Of a stretch of 64,000 bases of DNA, positions 12,881 through 26,226 are shown one piece after another; the stretch's first letter is position 1, and each line of letters begins with the position of its first letter. The notes beneath the pieces are model-generated. The model saw only the letters and a program-made list of their open reading frames with translations, searched no databases and was not told where the DNA came from. The translations under genes were made by a program, and so were the position numbers. This stretch comes from Pterobdella sp. o SKG-2022 (lineage: Eukaryota; Annelida; Clitellata; Hirudinida; Piscicolidae), in the NCBI GenBank assembly GCA_964035795.1, contig OZ038324.1, positions 9,463,077-9,527,076 of the forward strand, read 5' to 3'.

Positions 12881-14033
12881 AAGAAGCATTTAATTAGAGC
12901 ATGGCATGAGTCAAAAACAGGAACAATAAAATAACAAACTCCAATTTATTATTATTATTTTTTATGTATCCATGTATAAAAATCTCAAATATCAAAATTC
13001 ATAATGTAAAAGAGCTAAAAATTCAGTAAAGATCCTATGTAGTAGTGGATATAATCTAATCATGAAATCACTGTAAAACAACCATTCAATAAAATTCATT
13101 ATGATTCTCATTGGAGCATAAGAGAGATTATTTTAAATGCATCTACAAGGAATACGAATATAATTGAAAAAATTTTTGAGAAAAAACACTATACCAAAAA
13201 AACAACACCACAACAACAAAAAGATACTACACCAACAACACACACCAACAACAACAACATCACCAACAACACATGACACCACACCAACAACAACACACAA
13301 AACCACAGCACTCCATGATGAGTGCACCCCAAAGGTGGTCATGTATCAAGCTGTGATCACGTGTGTTTGAATCGATAAATGAATGGATGGATGGATGAAC
13401 GAAAGGATGGATGGATGAATGGATAAATGGATGGATGGATAGAAAGAATGATGGATGGATGTGAGAGTTAAAAAACAAGATAAAGAAATAAAAAGATGGA
13501 CGAAGACCCATAAGATGGAAAGAATGCAAATCACAGAGAATTTAATTTTATGTGTCATTATCGTTCACATGCCTTTCTTCCTATTATTAGTTGCTTTGTA
13601 GTGGTTCTACTACTACTACTACAACTGCTGTCTGTTATTGTTTATTCCTCTTTTCGTTTGTTTACTTTATTATTTTATTATTGCTTTATTATTATATTTA
13701 TTTTTGTTTTTTTGCTGCCTTGTAGAGGTCAGCAGTTGCTTGTTCCATCGATCATGAGAAACAATAATAACAATAATAAGATTAATAATAAGAAATATAT
13801 AAAATAAAAAAAGAATAAAAATTATAAAAACTAATACTAATATAAATAAAATATAAAAACGTAAACATTACGTAAAATTTTCAAATAATTGATATATTGT
13901 TAAGGGAGATATCAACAAATCATGCCAAATGTTGTATCTCTTTATTGGCTAAGGAGTGGTGTAACAGATGATAAATACAAATAATAAGAATAATAACAAC
14001 AATAAAACAAATGAGGACAATAATAACAACAAC
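12881..14033. repeat. non-coding with ACC/AAC and GATG tracts
   Basis: CAA/ACC-rich tract at ~13195-13310 and a (GATG)n tract at ~13376-13465. The remainder is AT-rich. No exon with a credible protein. Confidence 0.55.
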
Positions 14034-14285
<252 letters not shown>

Positions 14286-15636
14286 AAGGGCAGTTAGCGT
14301 AATAAATAAAACAATGTTATAAGAAATAAAAAAATGAGAAAACTTGGGAAGAAATAATGCGAACAAAAAATGAAATTGTTTTAAAAATTTGATTAGGAAT
14401 AATAAAAATTAAAGAAATATTGTATATAAGGAGAGATGGTTTTGTATCATCTACATAGGGGAACTAAAAATCATTATAGATTCGTTGAGCAGTTCTATAA
14501 GTAATAAAAATAGTTGCATTTTTGCAATAATAAACAAATGAAAGGAAAAATAAATTAGCTGCAAAAAAAATATGAGTGAATTTTCAGGAAAGAGGAAGAT
14601 CTAATGGAGGAAGGAAGAACAAAAAATTTTTTGTAGGCAACACCAACAGGCAAAAGATCATAATGAAGAGGTTCTAAAGCAATGATCGCTTCCACTTTTA
14701 AGCACCAAAATTTTTTTTCGTTGTACGCTATATAAAGACGTTTGGCATTTAATTTATTGAAACTGTAAAGCATTTTGGGCTTAAAAGGTTTCTATTGTTT
14801 ATTGTGGGATGTTTGGTATAAGTAGGCGCTACAAAAATTTAATGATCTCATTATCCTCTTCATAACACACAGCTCCTAGTCACACATATACTCACACATC
14901 CCTACAGGCATGTGCACACAGACATACACACACAGGCAATAATGTAAGTAGGAGGGGAGCTTATACCCAAGCTGCAATTATCTCAATCCTTTTTGTGTTT
15001 GTGCGTGTGTGTTTACCTAATTTGTTATGCACATGTGCTTGATTTATGTTTGTGCGTTTTATGTACATTTATGTGTTTTTTATACACGTGTGAATATCGA
15101 TGTAATCACATTTTTGATGTAATTTTTGCTTTAATATGTTTACTATTAATGTGAGGGTTGTTTATGTGAGTACGGTAGGAACAAAACGCATAAAACCTCA
15201 TAAATAAAGTTTCTCACATTTTTACACGTTCCTAATGCCTTTTGTGCGTGTCTGTATGTCAGGCATTTTATGTGTAATCTTGTTTTGTTTATGTGTGTCT
15301 GTGGGAGGATGTGTGATATTTTTCTTTGTATGGCTGTGTGTTTGTTTTTATGTGGCGTTCATGTGTGTGTTCTTTTATTTATTTTTATGTGTGTGTTTTT
15401 TGTGTGTGTTTTTGTGTTTTCATTGTGTGGGCATGTGTAATGATGATCAAGAGTTATAACTTGTTTGACTTTTGCAAATGTGCTTTGCATCAGATCTTTC
15501 ACTTTCAATTGTGATTATTTCAATTGAAAGCTTGTGAGTTTATTTTTGTTTGTGTGTGTAAGTGTTTCTGTATATTTAAGTGTTCGTTAGATTATTTAGG
15601 TTTATACACGTGTATATATGTGTGTTTGTATGTGTG
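14286..15636. other. non-coding, TG-rich toward the 3' side
   Basis: AT-rich sequence passing into a TGTG-rich tract (~15000-15450), which produces Cys/Val-rich frames on the plus strand. No supported gene. Confidence 0.5.
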
Positions 15637-15675
15637 AAGAAGAAGAAGAAGAAGAAGAAGAAGAAGAAGAAGAAG

Positions 15676-15705
<30 letters not shown>
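15637..15705. repeat. (GAA)n microsatellite
   Basis: A pure GAA/AAG run of about 69 bp, with purine on the plus strand. Confidence 0.95.
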
Positions 15706-15706
<1 letters not shown>

Positions 15707-15837
15707 TTATGTATGTTTATGTATGTGTATATATGTATTTGTGTAAGTGTGTATGTTTGTTTATGTATGTGCACATGTGCGAAGAATGCTTCAGAGGCTC
15801 TCAAATTGTTTGCAGATGACGTTGAGATTGACAAAAA

Positions 15838-16375
15838 TCATCATCAACATCATCATCATCATCACCATCATCATCCTCACCACAAAAACTCGTCCATATA
15901 TTCTTCTGCACATGTAAAGAGCACCTATCTCAAGTCTAAAAATCTCCAAGTGTTCTCTTTCACTAAGGAATATGTCTTTGGATCTAACATTGGTGAGAGC
16001 TGAACGACGAAAAAGATCTCGTAATAGTATAAGAGATACTATAGACTTGTAGTTATGGGGGGTTGTCAAGGGTGAGTGTTGTTAGACCTGTATTGACAGT
16101 CTTGTTTGGAAGTTTTCTATATTGTCCTAATAACCATCATTCTCACCACCACCATCATCCCCATCATCGAAACCAACCTCTTCATTACCACCACCATTAT
16201 CATCATTATCATCACCACTACTAATATCATCATCATCATCATCACCACCACCACTACTACCATCATCATCATCATCACCACTACTACCATCATCATCATC
16301 ATCATCACCACTACTACCATCATCATCATCATTATCATCACCACCACTACTACCATCATCATCATCCTTCTCCAT
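15838..16375. repeat. CAT/CAC trinucleotide tracts
   Basis: Two tracts (~15838-15885 and ~16133-16375) of CAT mixed with CAC and CTA triplets. They read as poly-His or poly-Met/Val; no gene. Confidence 0.8.
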
Positions 16376-16608
16376 CATCTTCACTATTTCAAGTCTTCGT
16401 CGGTAATTGAAATACAACATATGTGTGGAAAGTTTTGTTCCTGGTGGTAGAGAGAGAGAGGAAGAAAACAAGGGAAATGAAAAAAAAGGAAAAATTGGAA
16501 AAAAAAAGAGGATGAAAGAAACAGATACTATTGAGAATAAAAAATAAATGATGATAATGATGGCGAATAAGATTATGTAGGTGAGGCTTGTGATGTAATT
16601 AAGTTAAA

Positions 16609-16770
<162 letters not shown>

Positions 16771-16974
16771 GTTGGTGTGTTAAGTGTTAGTATGCGTTCA
16801 TAATATACATGTGTGTGCGATACAAAGTGAGTGAGTAAATGGCAGGAAGAGGTTGTTGTCACTAATGCCTGTGATCGATGTAGGTCTGTGTTGTAATCCC
16901 TCAAATTACATGTGTGCTCCCATACACATACTATAGCATAACATACAAACACACTAAATACTTACGTACGCACA

Positions 16975-17354
<380 letters not shown>

Positions 17355-18240
17355 ACAAATGATTGATAGAGGCACTTGCTCTCAATGTTATCTTTTGTGA
17401 ACATGCTTCAGCTAATAAGATTTGGATAATTAAAAAAAATATATGCATTCCTTCATCCATTTTCGTTAATGCATTTTTTTTCATCCACCAATTTATCCTT
17501 CCATCTCTCTTTATAATTGTGACTCTAACCACCACTTATCCAGTATCTATCCACTCTTTCCAACTACCCATTTCTCACTCATTCATCATCATTCATTCAT
17601 CCCAAAAAAAAACTACCATCCATCCATCTACTTCTCACAACTATCAACCGCCCCTCTACCTTCCCCATATCACCTTTTTACTATCCACTTCTCACAAACT
17701 CACTCACCACTTAGCCCACCACTCTTATCACAAACTCACCCACCACATTTCTCACAAACTCACCCACCACTCCCATATCATCATACATTCATGGATGAAT
17801 TAGTGCAGGGATGGTTGAAAGCAAGTAAGGAAATGCATTGGCTAGCTATCTTGTAGCCATAGAGTGGTAAAGTATTGTTGACTTTTGTATGTATTTCAGC
17901 TTTGTATATTTTACTTCATATTTTTATGTTGTATTGCTGTAAAGGTGTGTGTGCGCGAAATTGAAATAAGATTTACAAGGCTGTTTTGAGTTGCATAAAG
18001 TATTTGAAATAAGCCGTTGTGAAACGCAGAAGCTTTAGAAAGATATAAAATATCATCTCCTTTATTAAAATCTTTTATTATATCTCAAAATTTATTGACT
18101 ATTTCGATTTCATACCATTGTTTTGGATTTCTGTAATATTAATAATATTCAATGTACGCCTTTTGGCAGTCAAATGTTTACGATGTTATTGTTGAAATAC
18201 AAAAATTACCCCATTTCAACCTACAAAACTTCACACCAAT
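17355..18240. repeat. CATC/CTCACC-rich low-complexity region
   Basis: ATCC and TCTCACAAACTCACCCACCA-type imperfect repeats at ~17570-17790. The rest is AT-rich with no gene. Confidence 0.5.
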
Positions 18241-18242
18241 CT

Positions 18243-18530
18243 CATCTCATTGCACCTCATCACACCAATCTCATCTTTCTGCACCTCATCACACCAACCC
18301 TATCCTACTGCACCTCATCACACCAACCTCGTCCTACTGCACCTCATCACACCAATCTCATCTTTCTGCACCTCATCACACCAACCCTATCCTACTGCAC
18401 CTCATCATACCAACCTCGTCCTACTGCACCTCATCACACCAATCCCATTCTACTGCACCTCATCACACCAACCCCATCCTACTGCACCTCATCACACCAA
18501 TCCCATCCTATTGCACCTCTTCTCACTAAG
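18243..18530. repeat. 29-bp tandem minisatellite, about 10 copies
   Basis: The unit is 29 bp, built on TGCACCTCATCACACCAA followed by a variable TCTCATCTTTC or CCCTATCCTAC-like half. Two half-unit variants alternate, implying higher-order (58-bp) amplification. Because 29 is not a multiple of 3, all three frames stay open with the same peptide phases; this is a repeat artefact. Confidence 0.85.
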
Positions 18531-18659
18531 CTCCTCTCTCACAACCTTACACTCTACACCATCTTACATCACTCTACACCACATTTTTTCATATGCCACC
18601 AAATCTCTCACATCCCACCACACCACTTCACACTTCTATCACCTCTCACATCCTTAAAC

Positions 18660-18745
18660 ACACTATCACATCCTTTACATCTCACCACACCCACCCCATT
18701 ATACCACACCCACCCCATTATACCACACCCACCCTATTACACCAC
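18660..18745. repeat. 20-bp tandem repeat, about 4 copies
   Basis: Unit CCCACCCCATTATACCACAC, nearly perfect, sitting just 3' of the 29-bp array. Confidence 0.75.
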
Positions 18746-20806
18746 ACACACAAAAGAAAGAGCAAAAATATGATTGCATCTTTCCATTGATTGCTTCATT
18801 TTGCATTTTTTCTCCATTGATTGCCTTATTTTTGCCTCAGATATGCTTGTTAGAAATGTTTCTTCTTCCAATGCCAAGTTTTGATTGCGAAATTTATTTG
18901 GAGGAAAAAAGCTAATTGCATTTTTGAATGGTTTCATTTATAAGTCCACTCATGGTTTTTGAAGTTTTTATTACTTTTACTTATTCATTCATCCATCCAT
19001 CCATCCATCCTCATATTAATCATCTGTTGAAACCGTAGTTGGGCATCATAATTTTCTCTTCACCAATTTACAATGGTCCTTATGCAGCAAACATAATATT
19101 TTTACCCATTTTTTAATTTTTTTCATTGGTTTATTTTTATTTTTTCTTTTGCTTTTTTTTCTCAATATATTTTTTTTCTATTTTCACCCTTTTTTTTGTT
19201 CTTCTTTATCGCCATCATTAGTTTCAGATTCATGATCAAACAACTTAGCACACACACTAACACAAGCACACACTTAATATACAGCCAAGCATACATCTGT
19301 ACCTTTTTAATCAAATTCACAGCAACACATGCACATAACCACACATACAGACATACATACACATAAAAGAATATAAACACACACATACATGCATATGTAA
19401 ATAAATAAACAAACAAACAAGCACACATGCATAGACATACAAACACACATGTAGACATGAATAGGCAAAAAAATTTTAACCATACACACAACTTCACAGG
19501 AAGATACAAACAAAAACACACGCATAATCACACTCACACACATATAATTGAATACTTGACAGCATATTAATCTTATGTATACATCCTCATACAAGAACAA
19601 ACACACAGAATTAAAACCAAACACATCACGCACAAAAACAAACTTACACATAATTTTATAAAAATAAATTTAAAATATAAACAAACATATACAACTACAT
19701 ACAAAGATACACACAATCGGATCTATTTTTAGAATGTCGTGACGTAATCCCCTTGTCACTGCAACTATACATAAAAAGAATAATTGAAAAATTTGAAAAT
19801 ATTTGCCATAAAAACATGAAGATAATTAAAAAATAAAATACTTGCAACAAGACATAAAATATAATTCACACCGGAAATAAAAAATAATTTTAAAAAATCA
19901 AAATACAAAATGGAGAAAAGAATATGAAAGTAGTAACAACTGATGAAGATAACAGTTTTTATCCTAAATCGAATCTTACCTTTGTTTATGCTGTTTTTTT
20001 TATTGTTTTTGACGTTTTTGTTGCTTTTTTTATTGTTAATTTGTTGTTTTTGTTATTGCAATTGATGTTATTTTTGTTACTATTTTTATTGTTTTTGTTG
20101 TTGTTGACAGGAAAACCACTTTCGAAAGATAAATTATTCATATTATTTATTACAATGCTTTTCCATTTATTTATTTTTATTCTTATTTTTTTTTTTTTAA
20201 TTATTTTTTTTAATGTTTTCTCAATAAAATATTTCATTTAAATTTGATACCGACAATTCATTTATTTTTATGACTTTATTTTTTCTTTTTGAGTTTTCCT
20301 CCATGTTTACTATTATTTTTATATCATTGTTTCTTTAATGGGTAAGCGATGCACAAATGGGATTAGATCTAAGTCATTGCCCCATTTATTGTTTTTTTTA
20401 TTAGTTCTATTATTTTTTTTTTTATTAGTTTTATTATTATTTTTATTTTTTTAAAATTAGTTTTATCATTATTTTTTTTTATTAGTTTTATTATTATTTT
20501 TATTAGTTTTATCATTATTTTATTTATTTTTTATTAGTTCTATTATTATTTTTTTTAAATTAATTTTATTTATTTTTATTGTTTTTTTTTTCATCACCCT
20601 TATAATTATTCTCTCGGCATTTCCATGTTCCCACCATTTTGTTGTTATTATTATTGTTACTATTCTCATCGTTATTTTATTTATTTAGTCTCATCTTTGT
20701 TGTTGCTGTTGTTGTTGTCGGTGTTGACGATTGGGTGTGATGATGATGTTTTTCAAAAACATTATTTTGTCATTTTTATGGATTTTTCAATTATTATTTT
20801 TTCAGT
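18746..20806. other. non-coding, AC-rich then T-rich
   Basis: Contains an ACAC/ACATAC-rich stretch (~19240-19720) and imperfect TTTATTAGTTTTATTATT repeats (~20395-20590). No supported exon. It may include the 3' UTR of the long minus-strand gene that follows. Confidence 0.5.
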
Positions 20807-23800
20807 TTAGATTTTGAATGTTGAGGATGTATTTTTTGTTGTTGATGTTGTTGTTGATGATGGCGTCATTGTTGTTGTTGTTTTTGTTTTGTTGTTTGGA
20901 ATACCACATTTAATATAAATAAATTTGTTGTTATCAACAATTTTGTTTATGTTTTTTTTATGATTCTTATTAACGTTATTACTATCGTATGTTTTATTAT
21001 CATTTTTTATATTGTTATTTTTCTTATTGATATTGTTGCAACTGTCGAACTTTTTGGTGAGTGATATTGAAGGAGTCAAAAGGTTGGAGTTGAGACTTCT
21101 CGTCATCAAGTCATTTTTTTTATTATTATCATTCTTTTTGTTATTATTATTGTTGTTGTTGTTGCTAGAAACTTCATTTTCAATTATTGTATTACTTATT
21201 TTGTTTTTTTTATTGTTATTATTGTTGTTGCTGCTGTTGAATCTACCAGGAATAAGTGTCCCTTTTATTTTTTTGTTAGTATTATTTTTGTTTATATTAC
21301 CATTCTTATTATTATTATTTTTATTTTTATTATCAGTTATATTATTATTTTTATTACTCAAGCTATACAATTTTGTATCATCATCATTAGCGTCTTTGTT
21401 TACATTATTTGGACCTTTATAATTTTTTTTTTTAAGTAGCTTATTACCGGAAGAGCTGCTTGACCTAAATGTTGACCCAGTTTTTGAGGTCAGTTCAACT
21501 TGACCTTGTATGGATTTGTGTCTGTTTTTGTGAAATGAGGAGGAAGAAGAAAAGATTGATGGTGGTGATGATAATGATGACGAACAAGTGTTTACAAATG
21601 TTGATGTTGGCAATGATTTTGGCAGAGAAGAAGGAAATGTTTTAATAGAAGATGGTGTGGATGGTGAAGACGAAGATGGGGATGAAGCTGTAGATGTTGA
21701 TGATAAGGATGTTGGTTGGAAAGTTGATGATGGTGATTGTTTGAAGATGTTGGAACTGGAAACAGAAGTGATAAGAGATTTGTTAAAGAGATCTGAGTGT
21801 TGAGAGGTAGCGTGTAAAGTGGTGTGGGTGATGGTGTTATGGGTGGTTTGGTGAGTTGGGTGAGTGATTGTATGGGTAGTGAGGTGGGTGGGGGTATGGG
21901 TTGGGCTGGAAGTGTTGTTGTTGATGCTGTATAGAGTCCACAAAGAAAATGGTGGAGAAAGGATAGGTATTGAGGGCTGTTGCTGAGAGTTTTCAATCGA
22001 TATTGTTGAAGTTTTTGTTGACGTTGCTGTTGATGGTTTTGATTCTGAAGTTGTTGTTGTTTCGGCTGTTGATGTTGTAGTTGTTTCTGTTGTTGGAGTG
22101 TTGAGTATTGTTAATGACGTGCTATCAGATGTTGAGCTATCAGAATGTTGAGATATGTTGAGAAAGAGTTTCGACTTGTTGTTTATGACGTAGTTGTTGT
22201 TTTTGATAACATCATATTTGTCGGCGTTACTAAGTTTATTATTGTTGTTTTTAGGTTTTATAGGGTTGTTTTTATTGTTATCAGCATTATTGCTATGGTT
22301 TTTTTCACTACCAATATTAATTCTGTGCTTATAATAATTATCGATATTTGCATTATTGTTTATATTAATGTTATTATTATTACGATGATGATGATGATTA
22401 TTATTATTGTTGTTTTTATGAATATTTGTTTTATCGCCAAAAAATGGTTTTCTATCTTTCAAAAGGGAGTTTTGTGCAGTGCTGTGATTTGTCAAGTCAT
22501 TTTTGTTATTATTCTTATTTATACTTTTTTTATTATTTTTATTTATACTTTTGTTATTATTCTTATTGTTACAACATTCAGTACTAATATTATCATTGGT
22601 TTTATAGGTAGCGTTTATATTACTGGATAGTGCTTCGTTATTATGATTGCTATTATTTCTATTGTTATTATTGTTAATAGATTCGCAATACGACCTTCTT
22701 ACAAAGAATGATCGGTTGTTTCTGGATGGAAGTGTGGCGTTGTGTGTGTATGTTTGTGTGTTCGACTGTGCGGTTGTTTGTGTGGGTTTTTGTGTAGTTT
22801 TTTGTGTGCTTGTTTGTGTGGATAGCGTCTTTTGTGTTGTCAGATATGTTAATTTTACTATTGTTGCTTTTGGTTTTAAGGTTGATGTTGTTTTTAGTTT
22901 AGTTGATCCAAACTCAGACATTATTTTGATCGGGGGTTGTGTTGGATCGGCACCAACTACGCTAACTCCACTTAGCAGACTTCTTTCATAGTTTTTATAA
23001 GTTTCTGCGCTAGAATTGTTATAAGTGCTATTAGTATTAGTGGAGTTAGCAGTAGGGGAGGTGTGAGTATTAGAAGTAGCCGTAGTAGTAGTATTAGCAG
23101 TAGTGTTAGTAGAAGTAGTATTAGTGGTGTTTCTAACATTAATATTAGTAGGGGTGGTTTTAAGCGGAGAGTTGGTGGGTGGATGCATAAAGAGGTGAAT
23201 CTGCTGAGACTTGCAAAAGCTTGCAAATAGTTCCCTGTCTGTTGTCTCTGGGATTTTTGGTGCTTTCTTTTTAATCTTATTTCTTTCTTCATTAGCGTAT
23301 TTTTCTTCTTTTCCTTCTCTTCCTTCCTCTAGGGAGTTGGAAAGAGAAAAGTTTTCAATTAGCATACCACATCTTTTGTTTTTATGGACGCCATTTTTGT
23401 TTTCATTATTCAACTTCCGGTCTATAGTATCTTCGTCCTTTGTTTCATCTTCACACATAGAATACTGCATATCTTCACTGCAAATCTCGTCATAAACGCC
23501 ACTGTTGCTCAAAAAGTCTCCCGCTTCATTGTTGCATTTGTTGCTACTCTTAAGAGTATTGTTGTCGTTCTCTATAACATAAGTACCATTGATGTACATT
23601 TGGTTATTGTTTGAAACACTGTTTTTGATGCATGTGATTTCCAGATTTGAAACATTTTTGGAAAACTTGTTTTCGCTATAGTTGTCTTCTTCAGCGATGG
23701 TACACATGTAGTTGTTGGCCATTTTGGGTGGAGACTTAAGGATGATTGGCAGGTCAACAGGAGAAACTGGACATGGCTCGGGAGAGAGTTTCCTATTGGA

Positions 23801-25429
23801 GGCTCGAATCTCAGCCATGCGGACTCCACACGTGGGACTGAGAAAAGGAGATCTGTTTTCAGTGTTTGAACCCGGGGTCTTTCTACTTGATGTGTCGAAG
23901 CTGCAGTGCTCCCAGGTGTCTGGAGGCGCCTCTGTGCCTAAAACGTTTCTGTGGGATGTTTGAGGAGTTAATGAATCGGATGCTTGTTTGGGAAATGCTT
24001 GAACTGACCTGAAAGACTGTTGTCTGATAGGTGCATGCTCAAACATGCGAGGAATGCGAGTCTGTGACTGGGTGGAATGAAGAGGTTGGAGGTGGTTGGA
24101 GGGCTGAAAATGATTCGTAAGAGTAAACAGTTGAAGTCTTTTGAAATGATCTTGATGATGTTCTGGAGGATCCACTTTGATTGGCTGTTTAACTTTTCTG
24201 TTGTCGGAAGCGAGAGGTGAGACTCTGGCAATTTTTTTGTGGGTCGTCACCAAACACGATTTCATGTGGCTTCGGATGTCTGCTTCCTCGAAGGTGAACA
24301 CTCTGCAAGATGGCGTTGATTTGAGGGGGGTGTGTGTCTGACCATATGAGAAGGGTTGATGGTGGGAAGGTGTGAAGAACTTGATATGGGTGGGAGTGGA
24401 AGAAAGAGGGGGTCTGGAAGCCTCTTTGAGGGCAGGAGGGTCGTGGAGAAGGAGGGTCGGCATAGAAGTGAGATGCTTTGAGTTTTTCTTCAGTCCTTTT
24501 CTTTGCCACACTTTTGAGAAAAATGACTGTTTAGAGTTTTTGTGTTCATTCTTATGCTGGAGGTAGCACGGTAGTTCAACAGGAGGAGCTGAGAGGGGGG
24601 ACAAGCGTTGAAGTTCTTCATGGAGCTCTCCAATGCTTTGGTAGGTGTGCTTGAGTCTATGTATGGGATCCAACTCATGGTAGATGGGACTTTGTTCTCC
24701 TTCTTGAGTCTTTCCCAGAATCCTCTGCGGCGAGTCTTTGCGATGCATGTCAGGTGTGTGTTGTGTATGGTGCTCATACTTTTTCTCGTGCTTTTTTTCT
24801 GTATCGTACGTAATCTTATGAGTCAGCAATTCTTCAGAATTCAGTTTACTTTTATGCGTGATGTCATATCGGTCGAATTTGTCATAGTCACAAATGCTCC
24901 CACACTGAAGTTGAGGTTTGTTGTCAATGTGTTTGTTTGTGTATATGTCTGTGTGTTTGTTTGGATGGAATTCTATATGTTTGCTTGGCTGGGTGTCTTT
25001 TTGGAATTTAAGGTTATTTTTTTTTTGTTTTTTGAAGTCATGATGGATGTTTGTGTTTGTTGTGAGTGAAGGTTTGAACGTTGAAAAAGAGTCGAAACTG
25101 TTAGTTCTGATGTTAAAGCTGTTTATCTTATTATTATTGTTGCATGTGTTGCTGTTTGAAACAACTTTGTTTTGCTTCCTGATGCCGCAATTGATTTTAA
25201 TAGAAGAGAATTTGTTGAAATCGTGGTGTGTTTGTGGAAACTGTTTTTGAGTGGTGTGGAAGGGTGCTGGTGGAATGGGGTAGAAGGGTGCTGGTGGAAT
25301 GGTATGGAGGGATGGTGGGGGAATGGTGTGGAGGGGGGCTGGGAGAATGGTAGTCTTTTTTGAAGCAGGTTCGTGCGGGATTTTTGTTTTTTTGAGAAAA
25401 GATTTGTTTTTTATTGATAAACTATCCAT
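20807..25429 (-). CDS. unrecognised 1540-aa Asn/Thr/Ser-rich protein, uninterrupted frame
   Basis: One ATG-to-stop frame of 1541 codons. I recognise no domain. Residues ~1-100 are Pro/Thr/Lys/Asn-rich. Residues ~200-620 are compositionally more normal, with Ser-Pro motifs (RLSPLSAPP, RSPFLSP, LSPEPCPVSP), a conserved-looking RVFTFEEADIRSHMK segment and MANNYMCTIAEEDN. From ~700 onward the protein is dominated by Asn, Thr, Ser and Lys runs, typical of intrinsically disordered or prion-like sequence. No signal peptide or membrane segment is seen. Neighbouring genes are spliced every 100-200 bp, so a single 4.6-kb exon is unusual; it could be one long exon of a larger gene. The frame is unlikely to be chance because the central part is not low-complexity and lacks stops. 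Possibly a cytoskeletal or regulatory scaffold, but that is speculation. Confidence 0.7.
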   Translation of the reverse strand: MDSLSIKNKSFLKKTKIPHEPASKKTTILPAPLHTIPPPSLHTIPPAPFYPIPPAPFHTTQKQFPQTHHDFNKFSSIKINCGIRKQNKVVSNSNTCNNNNKINSFNIRTNSFDSFSTFKPSLTTNTNIHHDFKKQKKNNLKFQKDTQPSKHIEFHPNKHTDIYTNKHIDNKPQLQCGSICDYDKFDRYDITHKSKLNSEELLTHKITYDTEKKHEKKYEHHTQHTPDMHRKDSPQRILGKTQEGEQSPIYHELDPIHRLKHTYQSIGELHEELQRLSPLSAPPVELPCYLQHKNEHKNSKQSFFSKVWQRKGLKKNSKHLTSMPTLLLHDPPALKEASRPPLSSTPTHIKFFTPSHHQPFSYGQTHTPLKSTPSCRVFTFEEADIRSHMKSCLVTTHKKIARVSPLASDNRKVKQPIKVDPPEHHQDHFKRLQLFTLTNHFQPSNHLQPLHSTQSQTRIPRMFEHAPIRQQSFRSVQAFPKQASDSLTPQTSHRNVLGTEAPPDTWEHCSFDTSSRKTPGSNTENRSPFLSPTCGVRMAEIRASNRKLSPEPCPVSPVDLPIILKSPPKMANNYMCTIAEEDNYSENKFSKNVSNLEITCIKNSVSNNNQMYINGTYVIENDNNTLKSSNKCNNEAGDFLSNSGVYDEICSEDMQYSMCEDETKDEDTIDRKLNNENKNGVHKNKRCGMLIENFSLSNSLEEGREGKEEKYANEERNKIKKKAPKIPETTDRELFASFCKSQQIHLFMHPPTNSPLKTTPTNINVRNTTNTTSTNTTANTTTTATSNTHTSPTANSTNTNSTYNNSSAETYKNYERSLLSGVSVVGADPTQPPIKIMSEFGSTKLKTTSTLKPKATIVKLTYLTTQKTLSTQTSTQKTTQKPTQTTAQSNTQTYTHNATLPSRNNRSFFVRRSYCESINNNNNRNNSNHNNEALSSNINATYKTNDNISTECCNNKNNNKSINKNNKKSINKNNNKNDLTNHSTAQNSLLKDRKPFFGDKTNIHKNNNNNNHHHHRNNNNININNNANIDNYYKHRINIGSEKNHSNNADNNKNNPIKPKNNNNKLSNADKYDVIKNNNYVINNKSKLFLNISQHSDSSTSDSTSLTILNTPTTETTTTSTAETTTTSESKPSTATSTKTSTISIENSQQQPSIPILSPPFSLWTLYSINNNTSSPTHTPTHLTTHTITHPTHQTTHNTITHTTLHATSQHSDLFNKSLITSVSSSNIFKQSPSSTFQPTSLSSTSTASSPSSSSPSTPSSIKTFPSSLPKSLPTSTFVNTCSSSLSSPPSIFSSSSSFHKNRHKSIQGQVELTSKTGSTFRSSSSSGNKLLKKKNYKGPNNVNKDANDDDTKLYSLSNKNNNITDNKNKNNNNKNGNINKNNTNKKIKGTLIPGRFNSSNNNNNNKKNKISNTIIENEVSSNNNNNNNNKKNDNNKKNDLMTRSLNSNLLTPSISLTKKFDSCNNINKKNNNIKNDNKTYDSNNVNKNHKKNINKIVDNNKFIYIKCGIPNNKTKTTTTMTPSSTTTSTTKNTSSTFKI

Positions 25430-26164
25430 TTCAACGTATCATTGCAACAAAAAATTTTCAAGTCGATTTTAAACAAAATTATACAACTTTCGAAAACTCA
25501 AGTTGCAAACTTTAAATTAGAAATCCAACAAAAAATAATCAAAAACAAATTTTTTCTTCAATGAATTTTGAATAAAATAAAGTTACAAACTAAGTTTAAA
25601 ATAACTAAACATAGCAAAATAACACACCACTCGTATATATACCCACCTAATTAGTATGCAAGCCCCGCCTTCCTCATTAATATGCCACAGAAGCCATCTC
25701 ATCAATATTCACGACTATGTTAAAGCAAGAATTTATTGACTCTCCTTCGAATGCTTTTGATTCAAATTTAGCTACTATCATCACCGTTAGTATCACTACT
25801 ATCACAACCACTAAAAGTACAACCCTTACCTTTAATACTACTATCATCACCATCGTTACTATTAATATGGCTTCCATCATCCTACCGCCAGTTGAAGAAG
25901 CAAGACTGATTGGAGAAAGAAGGATAATAATAAAAATAATCATAGAAATAAGAAAAACAATGAAAGAAATAAGAAAAACAATGAATTAAAAAATGCCATA
26001 AAGATATGCCGTGCCATTTGCACCAGGCACTTTTGAATGATACGGTCATATAATTAGTATTCAAGTTACTATTTATATCATTTATTGATTGAAATAACTT
26101 GGTAATAATTTGTGAAATACTTATAATTTGAAGTATTATAAATATGATTTGAGAGTTATAGAAT

Positions 26165-26226
26165 ATTTATGGATATAAATAGAATAATTATGGATATAAA
26201 TAGAACAATTATGGATATAAATAGAA
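26165..26226. repeat. ~22-bp tandem repeat, 3 copies
   Basis: Three consecutive copies of a unit containing ATGGATATAAATAGAA with one or two substitutions. Confidence 0.7.

Noticed and set aside
18123..18790. Overlapping His/Pro/Thr/Ser frames of up to 216 codons
   Set aside because: Produced by the 29-bp and 20-bp minisatellites; the same peptide appears in all three frames.
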